A DNA stretch of 64,000 bases from Typha latifolia (GCA_019914945.1 CM034110.1:9627808-9691807), one strand, 5' to 3'; positions 21,453 through 34,844 are shown, counted from the stretch's first letter. Translations and numbers: made by a program. The notes: generated by a model from the letters alone, not told the origin.

Positions 21453-24400
21453 ATGGGTTCGTCTTCGGGATCTGGGAGTGCGTACGGTTACTCGTTCAAG
21501 ATACTGTTGATCGGGGACTCGGGAGTGGGGAAGAGTAGCCTTCTCGTTAGTTTCATATCGAATCAGACCGAAGATCTCGCTCCCACTATTGGTATGCGAT
21601 ATGTATCGTATGTGCTAGATTACTTTGCTGGATCTCTTATTTGGTTGTGATCATGTGTTTGTTTTTTTTAAGGAGGTGAAAGGTTTATTTTTACGAAAAT
21701 GTTTGATATCTTGTTGCTATATGGTTTGTTGCTTTCTGTCGTTCTTTTGGTCTTTCAAAGGCTTAAAATTTTACTTATTGCTCGTTTTTCTTGACATCGT
21801 TTCCAGGAGTGGACTTTAAAATCAAGCATCTTACAGTTGGTGGAAAGAAACTTAAGCTGACAATTTGGGACACGGGTAAGTTGTGAAATATATATGTAGT
21901 TGGAATGTAGGTTTTCGTGCATATATGTTCTCAACTTATCTTAGGCAATTTGTTAGAGACATGCACCATTGACTTTTATTTACACAAATATTGATTATTA
22001 TTTGCATAAAAAATAATGCTGAAAATTATTGATCTCAGTGAAAGATGTCTTTAGAAAAAGTAAGGATGTCTTCCAGCTGATTTCTAGTAGCATTTATCCT
22101 GTCAAGTTTCACAACGTCAGATGCCACCATTAGATGTATTAACTACTAAATACACGAACCTAACTTCATAATTCATATAGTTATCATGTTCACTAGCCAT
22201 TAACCCGAACCTTATTTTTCCGTCGAGTTACTAATTTTTTCAGAACCTAAAATCATCAGGGCAAGGTCCATTCTCTATAATATCTCCAGTTTGACAGGTG
22301 TATTCCTATCCGCATGGCTTCAAACTTCTGAGTCCTGACTTACGCCAAGTTCTTTGTAAAGGCAGAATCAGCAAAACTTTGCATTCTTATGGCTAATAAC
22401 AGGGCAAGAAAAATGCTGGCAGTAGCCTAACAAGATTTGATGGTGTAGAATCAACTTTTGGAGTCATCAGATATTGATGTAATATGTGTATCTTTTGGTT
22501 CCAAGTCAGTCAGTCAGCTTAAGAGTGAATGAAGTTATGTCTTGTTATTTCCAGAGAACAATTTGTACATTAGAAAGGGTTCCTTTCGAGCAATATTTTG
22601 GTGAAGTTTGACATGTCACTTTTGATATTTCTACAAGGCATGCACTAAGTTGATTTTGATCTCTAATCCTAACTGAACTCATAAATGTTTGCAGCTGGTC
22701 AGGAGAGATTTAGGACACTGACTACTTCTTACTATAGAGGTGCTCAAGGAATCATTCTAGGTAACACAGTTATCTGCAAGCTGCTTTCAGTTGCGCAGAG
22801 AAGTAACTTCTAGTTTATTTGCTATCAATATGTTATGCTACTTGCAATTCCATTTTCATGTACCATATGTCTTGTAGATCACCTCAATCTCTTGAGGAAT
22901 ATTTACATGTTTTGTAGAACTATCACATTCGAAAGTATGATGATGATGATTCCCCTAAACAGATTTTTATGAGTACACAAATTCATCCCTTATGAATTTC
23001 ATTATAGCACTTCCTTTGGTGGTTGAAATTAAGCTTTTACCACTTGCAAACTTTTATCCATTATTACATGACTTAGGCGGAGAATTAAATGGAAGTCAGC
23101 TACTATTAAGGCTAAATATTCAAAACCAATATTGAAGCAAGTTGCTATAGTGGTGATACTATGCAAATGCTTAGATTAGGAGCTCCCAAGGACACCTCCA
23201 CATGTTGTTCCCCATTTTTTGATGGGTTGATGCTATAAGCTATAAACTAGAATAGTGGAAAGAGTTGATTCTTTTGTTTTCTGTTGTCAGTTTATGATGT
23301 GACAAGACGAGAAACTTTTACCAATTTGGCTGATGTATGGGCCAAGGAAGTGGGATTATACTCCACAAATCAGGACTGCATCAAAATGCTTGTCGGGAAT
23401 AAAGTTGACAAGGTAACTTCGACTTTGTTTAATCTTAAATTTTGACAAGTTTTCTATAGACGTTCAGATCCCAAAAAACGGAGGTGTCTTATGATGGTAT
23501 AAACCTATTAAATGTGTCATGCCTTACATATGCAGAATTAGCGAGGTCAAAATTGGAGACTTTAGATACAATTGAGGAGAGAGGAAATTGTACAACATTT
23601 TATCGTTTTCTATTTATCTATAAAAATTCTGATGTTCTAGCCTTGGGCCTCTTGGCCACATATTTGGTTAGAAAGCACAAAAAGCTGGAGTTCTCAAGCC
23701 TTGGTTCATCTGAAGCTTCATTAGATTGCCTATGCAGTAAAGAGTTTATCAAATCCATGGCTTGATTCAATGCTTATCCCATAGTTCTGTTCCGTGAATT
23801 ATGATGTTCCCTCAGTTTGGTTTCTTTAGTTGTTCTCTATCTTTACATAACCCATAAGTACCACTAACTGAATACTAGAATTGCCATTTTATTGTCAGGA
23901 GTCGCATTATGAAGTTGCTAAAGTTTTTTTTATATTAAGTTACCTCTCAAAGGAGCTAATCTTGTTACTCAAAAACATTGAAGGGAACAATCCACATCTT
24001 ATGCCTTCTCAGATTTGGATCTGAACCTCAAACTCAAGCTTCTACCTATCCTTATTCAATGCTAAGCTGCTAATAGATGCAAAATATCTCCTCACTTTTG
24101 TTCTGTAACCCTATGAATGGTAATTTAGCCGGACAAAGAACCATCGGTTGAATGAGTTCTTTTGATCATGCCAATCTGGACATCCTTTTGCGTGTTATTC
24201 ATGCTCAGGCTTTTTAGCACACCTGATTTTAAGTGCATTATTTATTAGATATTTGTTATTATTTGAAGTTTTACATTTAAAAGTCTCCTGGATAAATGAT
24301 AAATATCCAATGAATTAATGAACTTATGAAGTCCCAGATTACTCCATTTGCAAGCAGTTAATTTGTAAAATACATATCTAAGTGCCCTGGAGATATGGCA

Positions 24401-24952
24401 ATATTCATATTGTATTTCAGATGTGTCATTATGCACTAAAAGCAAGTAAAAATGTTTCATTCTGTCATAAATTTAGACTTTAGATTATGCACAATACTTA
24501 CGTCGTACTTTTCTCTGTCTGATGACAGGAAAATGAAAGAGCAGTGACAAGAGAAGAGGGAATTGCCTTTGCACAAAAATGTGGAAGTCTGTTCCTTGAG
24601 TGTAGTGCGAAAACACGAGCTAATGTGGAGAAATGTTTTGAGGAACTTGCATTAAAGGTACATATTATGAATGATATTTGATGATAATCATCACTTCTCC
24701 TGATTCTTGTTAAGCTTTAATATTGTATATAGATCTGGTTCTAACCGGTAGTTTTTTCTCTTAGTTATATCATGATGTGGAATCTTCTGTCATGGCATTT
24801 GGTTCTCAGTCGATTTATTTTTCTTCCATGTTTCATTACAGATTCTTGAGGTTCCAAGTCTCATGGAGGAAGGTTCTTCAGTTGTTAAGAGGAACAGTTT
24901 GAAGCAGAAACAGGAAAGTCATGCAAGCCCTGGTGGAGGATGTTGCTTGTGA
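21453..24952 (+). CDS. RABC2: Rab GTPase of the RabC (Rab18) class, copy 1
   Basis: Six exons: 21453-21591, 21807-21875, 22695-22760, 23291-23412, 24529-24657, 24842-24952. They encode 211 residues, the normal Rab length. All nucleotide-binding motifs are intact: P-loop GDSGVGKSS, switch I APTIGVDFKI, DTAGQERF, GNKVDK and ECSAKT. The C-terminus GGCCL supplies two cysteines for geranylgeranylation. Sequence and exon layout match plant RabC2/Rab18-like proteins, small membrane-attached GTPases of the secretory and endosomal or peroxisome-associated traffic system that cycle between GTP and GDP forms. It is one of two tandem copies and is the better conserved one, so it probably keeps the ancestral role. 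All introns are GT-AG. Intron 4 contains longer open stretches that are also found in the paralogue's intron and are not coding. Confidence 0.95.
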
Positions 24953-25637
24953 GTTCTCAACTAATGGTTCTGACCTAATATTTGACCAGTTCAGAATCTC
25001 CTGAGCAAGAAGTTCATTGTGGTATACAATGAGATCATGGCATCCATCTCGCTCTGCTGTTAAAATGTAAGTTGTATTTGTCTACACATCCCTGTCGCTG
25101 CTGCTTGTATCAATCTTCTAGTGTAAGCTATTAGTGTGGAGGAAGAAAACTACACTGTACACCGATGATCACATTTGCTCGGTTGTGGTTTCATTTTCAT
25201 GTTTCTGTACCAGTGTCATTGAAGGGAATATCTCTCTTTATTTCTGGTTGTAAATAAGAAGTGATTCAGAATGTTGCTTTCTAGAGAAAAAGAAAAGTTC
25301 CAGAAGGGTGCAGTTCACACCCTAGTAAAGATTCTGACAGTTTTCTTTGTCTTGATGTCTGAATTGTTATAGCAACCGTAACATCAGTACACGCTTTTAT
25401 TGATCATATTAATAACAAATAAGCAATTTACATATTATTACTGCAGGAAATCCTTTACTGGATGTTGTATGGATTTCTCACCCCCACTATACTAGAAGTG
25501 TGTATAGCCTTTTGTAGGATTATCTTATATTTTCAGAGAAGCTAATCATGAGATCAGACTAGCTAAGCAATTGGGAACTGTCTATTGGAGACAACAATAG
25601 TATATAATTAAGACAAACCTTTGGATTGTAAGCAAGT
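24953..25637. other. 3' flank of Rab copy 1
   Basis: The probable 3' untranslated and downstream region, repeated with small changes after the second Rab gene (30377-31049). No gene is seen. Confidence 0.5.
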
Positions 25638-26058
25638 AATTGATGGTTGTGAAAATCCACATATAGGATTCCCTTCAGTAGTTGCTGCTGGGATTGATGA
25701 CCAGAGGAGAGGCCTTAATTTCCTGAACCTATTGGTATAGCTACCTTTTTCCATTCAATATTGATATCTCTACAAATCCCTTAGATTCATTTAGATGATA
25801 ATATAAGATGATCCCTGACGTTTTCCAATGCATACTACTATTGAAATGATCAAATTAGAGGAGTCCTATATGTGGGTTTTCTTTATTAGTTTGCTGAATT
25901 TTTCAAACAGAAACAAATCCTTCAGATCACAGTTCAAAACTGAGAAGGTTGCCAAAATAATTACGTGAATCTGTGAAAGCACTCGCTGAAGATAAGATTT
26001 TAAATGAATTTAATTGGTAAAAATTAAGTTAATGACTGCTGTTATAGCCATTCGTGAG
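25638..26058 (+). pseudogene. NodGS-like 3' fragment (exons 16-17 copy)
   Basis: The sequence matches NodGS exon 16 from the FDGCANPHMG region to its end (about 25638-25735), the following intron, and exon 17 (about 25911-26058). The splice signals GGTATAG, TTTCAAACAG and GAGGTATGC are still visible. The exon-17 part carries a TAA (PK-stop-LRES) and extra bases around ATGAATTTAATTGG that break the frame, and exon 18 is absent. It is a by-product of the tandem duplication and cannot encode a protein of its own. Confidence 0.9.
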
Positions 26059-26789
26059 GTATGCTCTTCCAAAATTTCAATTCCATCGATAGTGTACGAA
26101 TATTGATGCTTCTAAAATAATTATAATATGATAATATAATAGTTGAATATCTTTCTCTAAAATTAAAAATCTATTTATATTAAACTAGAAATAAGGCAAT
26201 AAATTGTATTTTACCTATTATCCAAACTATCACGACTAAATAATATCTCATCCCACATTTTTATCCATGCACTTATTCATTTTTTTCTCAACTAATCACC
26301 TAACAAAAAATTAAAATATTTTTTCTTTATTTAGAAATTTTAGGGTCTTTTATATTTTAATTTTATTTAGTTTTAGAAAAAATATATTCACTTAGTTTGA
26401 AATGATTAATAAAAATTAATACATACAGTTAAATTACAAAAGGGCCACTTATTTTATCTCAATTCTAGCCTTTTGTTTTTCTTATATGTAGCGTGGGTCC
26501 CACTTCCACAACCCATGCTGCCGTTATAGCTCAAGCTTGGAGGGTACAAAAGGCGTTGGAGATATAAAGCGGGCGGCGGGAAAAGCAACGCATCGTCGAT
26601 CCATTCCATTCCATTTTCACTGTCGGCGGATCCCTTATTCCCTCTCCACCTTCAAATCCCTTATCATGGAAGTGCCAGATGCTCCACTTCCTCATTGCCA
26701 TTGCTTTGCCCTGCGGAGAGATCGAGATCGAGATCCAGAACGAGGAAGTAGCTAGGAAGAGAGAGTTTGGTGGTACGTAGTAGGGATCG
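26059..26789. other. Spacer and promoter region of Rab copy 2
   Basis: About 26110-26480 is AT-rich and has no counterpart in unit A. From about 26490 it resembles the promoter and leader of the first Rab gene (GTGGGTCCC, GGCGTTGGAGATATAAAG). No gene is seen. Confidence 0.5.
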
Positions 26790-29700
26790 ATGGGTTCGTC
26801 TTCGGGATCTGGGGGTGATTACGACTACGCGTTCAAGATAATGTTGATCGGGGACTCCGGAGTGGGGAAGAGTAGCCTTCTCGTTAGTTTCATCTCCAAA
26901 TTTGTCGAAGATCGCTCTCCCACTATTGGTCTGTAATATCTCCCTCTGATTGCTGGATCTCTGATTTGGTTGTGATTCATGCGTTTGTTTTTTGGTTAGG
27001 AATTCTTATTTCTTGTTACGGGGAGTATCAGGAGTAGAAGATGTTCTACAACATCAGTTTAAACCTACTTCTGGTCTTTCATTGTCTCGAAATTTCACTT
27101 ATAATACGTTTTTTCCTTGAATTCGTTGCTAGGAGCGGATTTTGAAATCAAGCATCTTACAATTGGTGGAATGAAAATTAAGCTAACCATCTGGGACACT
27201 GGTAAGTTGTGAAATTAATATATGGAAGGTAGGCTTTCGTGCATTTATATTCCCGATTTACCTTGCGACAATTTGTTACAGGCATGCTCCATTGACTTTT
27301 ATTTACACGAATATTGACTACTATTTGTATTAAAATATCGTTCTGAAAACCCTGTGGAAAATGGTTAATCTCAACGCGAGACATATCTTTAGGAAAAGTG
27401 AGGATGCAATCAATATTATCTCACACCTCTGAGTCCTGACTTATGATTCCAAGTCATTGACTCAGCTTAAGAGTGAACGAAGTTGTGTCTTATAATTTCC
27501 AGAGAGCAATTTGTACATCAGCAACGTTTCCTTTCGAGCAATTCTTGGAGGAAAATTGGCATGTCATTTGTAATATTCTACAAGAGGCATGCGCCAAGTT
27601 GATTTTGATTTTTATTCCTAACTGAACTCATAAATTCTTGCAGCTGGTCAGGAGAGATTTAGGTCACTAACTGCTTCTCACTACAGAGGTGCTCAAGGAA
27701 TCATTCTAGGTAAGGCAGTTAATTACAAGTAGATGGTAAACAAGGTCACACAAATACCAAAGTTATATCTTATTCAATTTGTCATTTTTTGAGGACTTCT
27801 ATAATTTGTAAGGCCATCACAGTTTTCTAGTTTTAAGAAACTATCTATGTGCGGACAGTGTACAGTATGAATATAGCAAATTCAAGCCTTATGAATTTCA
27901 TTGCAGCACCTCTTTTTGGTGGTTTAAAAGTTTTCCATAACTTACAGTGCATTATTACTTGTTGAGAGGATTAAATGGAAATTTGCTACTTTTAAGGCCA
28001 TGCTTGGAAGATTGTCGTTCCCCATTTTTTGATTGGTTGATGCTAACCATGCAATAAGCTATACATTAGAACAACGGAAACTGGAAAAAGATTATTCTTT
28101 TATTTTCTGTTGTCAGTTTATGATGTGACAAGGAGAGAAACTTTTACCAATTTGGCTGATGTATGGATCAAGGAAGTAGAATTACACTCCACAAATCGGG
28201 AGTGCATCAAAATGCTTGTCGGGAATAAAGTTGACAAGGTTACTTCTACTTTGTTTAATCTTAAATTTTTGCATCATTACTACTATCATTTTACTCTTCA
28301 AGTTCAAATTTTCCATAGCTTTTCAGATCCAACTAAGAGGAGCTATCTTACCTTGGTATAAGCCTATTAGCACGTTTCATGTCCAACGTATGCAGAATTA
28401 GTAAGGTCAAAATTGAAGACTTTAGATGTAGTAAAGGAGAGGAAATTATTTACAATAATCTTTCGTTTTCTATTTATCTATCAAAAATCTGTTTTTCTAG
28501 CTTTGGCCTCATATTTGGTGAAAAGGGAGAAAAAGCTGGAGTTTTCAAGCCTTGGGTCATCCTATCACATGAACTTTTATGATGTTCCTTCAGTTTGCTT
28601 TTTTTATTTGTTTTATCTTTATATGAATCTACGAGTACGAACTAACTGAATACTAGCCCTGACATTAATCACGTTATGAAAGTTGCTAAAGGTTTTTTCA
28701 TATGAAATGACCTCTCAAAAAAGCTAATGTTGTTACTGAAAAACATTGAAGGGAAACAATTCCTATCTTATGCCTTCTTGGATTTGGATCTGTACCTCAT
28801 ACTCCAGCTTCGACATATCCTTAACCAGTGCTAATATGCTAAATTGATGCTAAATGGTAATTCATCCTGTGAAAGAAGCATTGGTTGGATGAGTTCTTTT
28901 GATCATACCAATCTGAATGCCCTTTTGCATGTTATTCCTGCTCAGACATTTTAGAACACCTGATTTCAAGTGCATTCTTTATTAGATATTCATTATTATT
29001 TTGTAGTCATACATTTAGAAGTCCCCTGGGTAAATGACATATTCAATGAACTTCAATTAACTGCTGGCCTGAGATCTCTTTATGAACTTTTGAAGTCCCA
29101 GAGAATTCCATTTGGGAATTTACAACTAGTTTGGAAAGCACATATCTAAATGTCCCGAATATATACATATATATAGATAGATAGATAGATATACAAGTTT
29201 TCATATTGGACTTCAGAGGTGTCATTACGTAGTAAAAGCAAGTAGAAGTCTTCTTTCTGGGCATATCTTTTCATAAGTTTGAGACTTTAGAACGTGCACA
29301 ATACCTAAGTCTTACCCTTTGTTGTCTGATGACAGGAAAGTGAAAGAGCAGTGACAATAGAAGAGGGAGCTGCCTTTGCACAAAAGTATGGATGCCTATT
29401 CCTTGAGTGTAGTGCAAAAACAGGAGTTAACGTGGAGAGATGTTTTGGAGAACTTGCATTAAAGGTACCATATTAGGAGTGATATTTGATGAAAATCGTT
29501 GCTTCTCAAGATTCATGTTGAGCTTTTAATGTCGTAAATAGGTCCGGTTCTAATTGAAGTTTTATCTCTTAATTAGATAATCACACTGTTGATTTTATTT
29601 CTGAAATTCAGCATATAATATTTAGGTAACTTAATAAATCTACTTTTTGTGTTATGGAAAACAAAGAATAGATATTGCATAACAGTAGTAAATAAACTAC

Positions 29701-30376
29701 GGGATGAGGAAGCTTGACCTATGAGACACGCCAAAGCATAGTTACCTCAAAAAAAAATAGGCATCCTTTGTATATGCTTATTTACTTATCTTTTCTCTAA
29801 GATAACATCATTCTTATATTGTCATTTAACATAGTCCTATGACACTTCTCTTTAAAAATAAAACTCCCCTGATTTGATCAAAATAGAATATAGAAAAAGA
29901 GGAAAAAAATCAGAAGAAAGAGAAATAACAAATGCTTTGTGGTTTCGATTCACACTGTTATGTATATTCCAGAAGTTAATAGGGTTATTCATAATGTTTA
30001 GAGGACTTTAAAATCCTCTAAAACTCTTGTAGCTTCCCTGTTAATTCAGCCTATGGTATCTAAAATATGGCAGTAATGTGAACGTTCCACTAAGCTATTA
30101 AACTTTCGCATTGAATGTGATTTAAAATTTATTTATTTATTTAATTTTAAATTCTTCTGAATTCTCAAATGTATAACACTCATAATGTTGCCTTATGATG
30201 GTGAAAGTCTTCCGTCATAGTATTGTGATTCTCAGTCACAGCTATTAATTTTCTTCTATGTTCCTGTACAGATTCAGGAGGTTCAAAGTTCCACGAAGGA
30301 AGCTTCAGTTAAGGAGGACAATTTGAATCCGAAACAGGAATATCATGCAAGCCCTAGTGGAGCATGCTGCGCATGA
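26790..30376 (+). CDS. Rab GTPase of the RabC (Rab18) class, copy 2
   Basis: Six exons: 26790-26928, 27133-27201, 27644-27709, 28117-28238, 29336-29464, 30272-30376. They encode 209 residues. Exons 1-5 have exactly the same lengths as in the upstream paralogue (139, 69, 66, 122 and 129 bp), and introns align too. GTP-binding motifs remain: [23 protein letters not shown] and ECSAKT. The tail SGACCA keeps the two prenylatable cysteines. Changes relative to copy 1 fall in effector-contact regions: DRSPTIGADFEIK in switch [11 protein letters not shown] after switch II, and a diverged hypervariable tail. The gene is intact, so it may be a functional, diverging duplicate. Two donor sites are weak (GTCTGT after exon 1, GTTACT after exon 4), so splicing efficiency is uncertain. 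Confidence 0.9.
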
Positions 30377-32632
30377 GTTTTCAACTCATTGTTATTACCT
30401 AATATTTTGACCAGTTCAGAATCTCCTGGAGCAAGAATTTTATTCTGATATACAATGAGATCACTAGTATCTCGCTCTGCCGTTCAAATGTAAGTGAGCC
30501 GTATTTGTCTACACATTCCTGTCCCTGCTGTTTGTATCAATCTTTTAGTGATGGCTTTTAAGACTGAAGGAAGAAAACTCTACTCTATACCAATAATCAC
30601 ATTTGCTCGGCTGTGATTTCCTTTTCATGTTTGTGTATCACTCATTGAAGGAAATATCTCATCTTCTCTTCTAATCGTAAGTAAGAAGTGATTCAGAATG
30701 GTGCATTCTAGAGAAAAAGAAAAGTTCCAGAAGGGTGGCAGTTCACACACCCTAGTAAAGATTCTGACGGTTTTCTTTTGTCTTGATGTCGAATTGTTCT
30801 AGCAACACTAACATCAGTACAAGCTCTTATCGATAATATCGATAACAAAGAATCAAATCACATATTATTATCCTGAAACTTGTTGGATTCTGTTAGCTGA
30901 TACACAAAGAAGCATCATGGATTGCCAGATAACCATACTGTAGGAAATTAAGGGAAGCTAATCATGAGATTAGACTAGCTAGCCAATTGGGAACTGTCTA
31001 TTGGAGACAACGATGGCATAACCGAGTGAAACCTTTGGATTCTAACCTGCTGTCTGTCCTTCCATTGTATTTCTATTTCCACCTCTATGTATGCAATCGA
31101 CCATTTGCCTTTACTAATAAAGGGATCTCCGGATACTTATCATTAAAAGAAACAGCACTTAATGATACGTTGCATCCAAGTTAATTGCATAAAAAATAAA
31201 GATGGATAAAGCCCATAGAAAAGAATCTCCAGAGTTGCACAAGACTTAACTATAAACATCCACAGATAGTAGTAGAAAGTTTACTAGTCTGCCATAATTT
31301 GGACCCCAATATCTCAACAAGTAGTACAATTACCAACTCAGCTCAGGGCAATTGTTTGTTTGACTACTAATGATGCACATTTCTTGATTGAAACTTGTAT
31401 TCAAGTTGTATGCATGATTTGGTCCCAAATTGGACCACTCCAGCTCACCCAAAGGCCAGCATATATTTTTATGGTCACCGGCATAATCAAATGATGCCAC
31501 CCGAGATTCCACTTCCCATTGGACCCCAACAACCGAAGCATGCTTATATAATTCCCAGATGGATCATTCACCTGTCACATTTATTTTCCTGTCCCATACT
31601 TATATAATCTCACTGCCAAATCGATTTCTTATATATATAAATCCTAGTTTTATTTAATGATAAGATATAACTATATCCTATTGCACCTAACCAGTTTATT
31701 ATGTTATATTCGTGTGGATTCTTTATTAGACGTTCTTGCAAAATAAAAAGATTACTTTTTAACTTTTGTATTCAAATGAACCTACTCCGAATAGTTCAAA
31801 AGTGGGGCTTATTCTAAACAAATTCCTTTTTGTTCATGAAAAGCTAACAAAATGGTGAGCAATAAATTTCGGTTAAAGATGCTTACAAAGAGACGAAGGA
31901 ATCCCAAGTGAATAAGAAGGGGTGGGTTAAATATATTTCAAGTGTACTTTAGACTAGAATCACTTTATAATATAAATTTTATTTTGTACCCATTGCATCT
32001 CCCTGCACTTTTCGTTAAGTTGCTTTATAATCTCTATTAATAAAATTATTTAAATGGGTTAATATTGTATGAGTTTACTTAGTGGAACCATTAAATTCTC
32101 ATTTTTTAAGAAAATAATTTCAGTTGGAAGCACACCAAAAAATAAAAAAAAAAGTATGAATTTTCTATTGGCCTAAAGTTATCCGTGTTTTAATGAGATA
32201 AATTAGCTAGTATAATTACTAACCATGGAGGATAATTAAGAAGAGTTTATTCCTCAATTTCATAGATGTGTCGTGAGAACTATTAAGGCCCTGATATATC
32301 CAATGAGCTAATTTCGAAATTTCTTATTCAGAACTGTGAATTTTTATATAAATTAATAATTCAGTTAGCTATTTATAAATTAAAAATAATTAGAATTGGC
32401 TCAGCAATTTTGTGTTTAAAAAGTGTAAAAGAAAATTAAAAATTAATTAGATAGGGCAGGGGCAGTCAAAAAAGTCGACAGAAAGGCTGGCATAAGATAG
32501 TGTACGGATTCACGTGGCCCTTAGCAATTACAAAAAGAAAAGGGACTCGTGGCATTATATTATTATATTTATATGAGCCTCGTTTTGGACTTATGCCAAT
32601 CAATTTCGTCACCGACCACGGGTCCCAACCCC

Positions 32633-32635
<3 letters not shown>

Positions 32636-32665
<30 letters not shown>
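32636..32665. repeat. (CT)n microsatellite
   Basis: An uninterrupted CT dinucleotide tract of about 15 units in intergenic DNA. Confidence 0.95.
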
Positions 32666-32668
<3 letters not shown>

Positions 32669-33573
32669 CTGTTTATTTTTTATTTTTTTTAATATTTTAC
32701 ATCTTACCTTTTTACTTATTTTATAATTCACACTTTTTTTTTAAAATTTTATAATTAAACTTATTTTTTCCTTTATAATTCTTATTTAATATTTTAATAT
32801 TATTTTAACTAACTAATATCGATAAAATTACTAAACTATCTACACCATTCCCTTTTATTTTTTTATATTTCTCTATTATTTTCTCTATCGTCACTACCGT
32901 CACCTTTTCTCATATTTTCTCCCATCTTCGTATTTTTTTTATTTTCTTCTTCTTCTTAAGGGAGAAAAAAAATAAAGAAGACTAAATTAATTTAGATATT
33001 TATAAATTATTTTGTATATTATAATAAAATATTTATTTTTTAGTACCGTCTAAATTAATTCAGAGTATTAAATAAAAATTATAATCACATAAAATAAATA
33101 AAATATAAGGTGTGATTTGTGAAAAAAAAATTCTTTTATTTTCCCACCCTTTTTACAAATATTGAAAGTTTTGTAGAATAATTTAAAATGCTACTAGCTA
33201 GCGGATCACCGTTCAATTCAATGAATCTCAAGATAAATGGGACAGATTCTAGTTGAGTTTTCAGCTCGTCTTAATTATTAAAAAAAAGAAAAAACTAATA
33301 TCTGATCTATAGGATAAAATGGTAATGATAATAGGAATTAAAACATAAATATATATAGGAAGTTTTTAATAATTATTTACTTATCATTTTTACTAGAGTA
33401 ATACTCAAACTTCCAATTTCTATGATCCCAATAGGACAAGAGACCAGTAGACATATATCGTTTACATATATTATAAAAGAGCCGACCTTTTATCCTGTTG
33501 CCATTGTTTGGACGGTGGACACCTACATATCCTCACCGCCCGGTGGTCCCACCTCCTTTGCTTATATAGAGCT

Positions 33574-33576
<3 letters not shown>

Positions 33577-33607
<31 letters not shown>
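33577..33607. repeat. (TA)n microsatellite
   Basis: An uninterrupted TA tract of about 15 units in intergenic DNA. Confidence 0.95.
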
Positions 33608-33609
<2 letters not shown>

Positions 33610-34708
33610 ATTAGTTTATCCAATCTGTTCTGCAATATATAAGTCAATTATTTGATCAATATGACGTGGCTATTGGATAGGTTTGCTACTAAATAAACCT
33701 CTCCTAACCAACGCATTAGTTTTCTAATTTTCGTGTTAAGCAAAGACTAAACTAGCTTAGGAAGGTGAGTAGACTAATACAGTCGTACGTATTTAAAGTG
33801 GAGTAAATTAGTCGCAATATTTATATAATATTATTACTCTTCTGTCAACCTCCCTCCTAATCTATTACCTCTAACCTCTCTATGACTCTTATCTATTCCT
33901 TAATAAGTGCAAGCTTTATAAAAGAGATGAAAAAGATAAAAGAGTTTCGTTTGCATATATATATATATATATCAACAAGCTTACTTCTTCCTTTTTCATT
34001 GCGAATGTTATTGGTAAATAGCACATGAAAGATATGTACATAAAGAAGGGGCATGTCTATTCCAACTTCTTCTTTCAATGAGAATGGATGGACCCTAGTA
34101 GGATAGCCTTAAATTAAAGTTATCCTCTTGTTTTTATGAGTTTGTGAATTAGTGCTAGCTTTCTCTGGTATCCTCTAAATTACAAGTATATATAATATAT
34201 ATACATAATATATAAACACATACACACACATAGAAAACATTACAGGATTCACCAATAAAAGTAGTGTAAGCGAGATTAGCATTGATTAATTTTTCCTTGC
34301 TATCACATTTTAGTACATATAGCCTGTGGGAGCTTTCAAATGACGCTTTCAAGAGAATTGAAAGTTACCACATTCATAATTTAGTTCCTCCTCTCTTTTT
34401 TTTTTCCTTTAACTTACGATCACATCCTTATTATCTTGTCCTGACCAAGGGTAAAGAAGATTCTCTGCTCTAGTACTCTTTTCGTGACAAAAAGTTGTCC
34501 CGAGAAACGTTGATCGATATGACACGTGACAGTTAATATGACACAAACAATTAACTACAACCGTTCATCAATTTTTTTTTTTTTTACCAACTCATCAAAT
34601 ATTATCAAGAAGGAGACGAGACCAAAATTGAGAGAGATCTCAATATCTTCTACTTTGTTCGGATTCAAACTGCTCAAGGTGAGATTTCACCACTAGCAGG
34701 TAGATATC

Positions 34709-34710
<2 letters not shown>

Positions 34711-34748
<38 letters not shown>
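34711..34748. repeat. (GA)n microsatellite
   Basis: An uninterrupted GA tract of about 19 units, about 290 bp downstream of the aquaporin stop codon. Confidence 0.95.
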
Positions 34749-34751
<3 letters not shown>

Positions 34752-34844
34752 ATTAATGATGAAAGATGATAATAATTTCCAAGCAATAGATTAAACAACT
34801 CAACTTTTATGAGAAGAGACCCGACCAACCCCACCACAAGATGA

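Larger units (their letters stand above)
19673..25637 (+). repeat. Segmental duplication, unit A
   Basis: The unit runs from within exon 16 of the NodGS-like gene, through its 3' end and the complete first Rab gene, to about 25637. Homologous sequence in the same order, including introns and the 3' flank, follows immediately as unit B. The shared 3' flank (GGGAACTGTCTATTGGAGAC at 25568 and 30988) stops at the junction in unit A. Confidence 0.88.
25638..31049 (+). repeat. Segmental duplication, unit B
   Basis: The tandem copy of unit A begins abruptly with a NodGS exon-16-like sequence and ends near 31049, where similarity to unit A stops. It is about 0.55 kb shorter. The last NodGS exon and much of the NodGS-Rab spacer are missing and replaced by AT-rich DNA (about 26110-26480), while intron 5 of the second Rab gene has gained about 0.6 kb. 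Confidence 0.85.

Noticed and set aside
23484..23765. 93-codon frame in Rab intron 4, with a related frame at 28413-28649
   Set aside because: Both lie in homologous introns of the duplicated Rab genes. Similarity reflects the segmental duplication, not coding conservation, since the frames differ in length and content.
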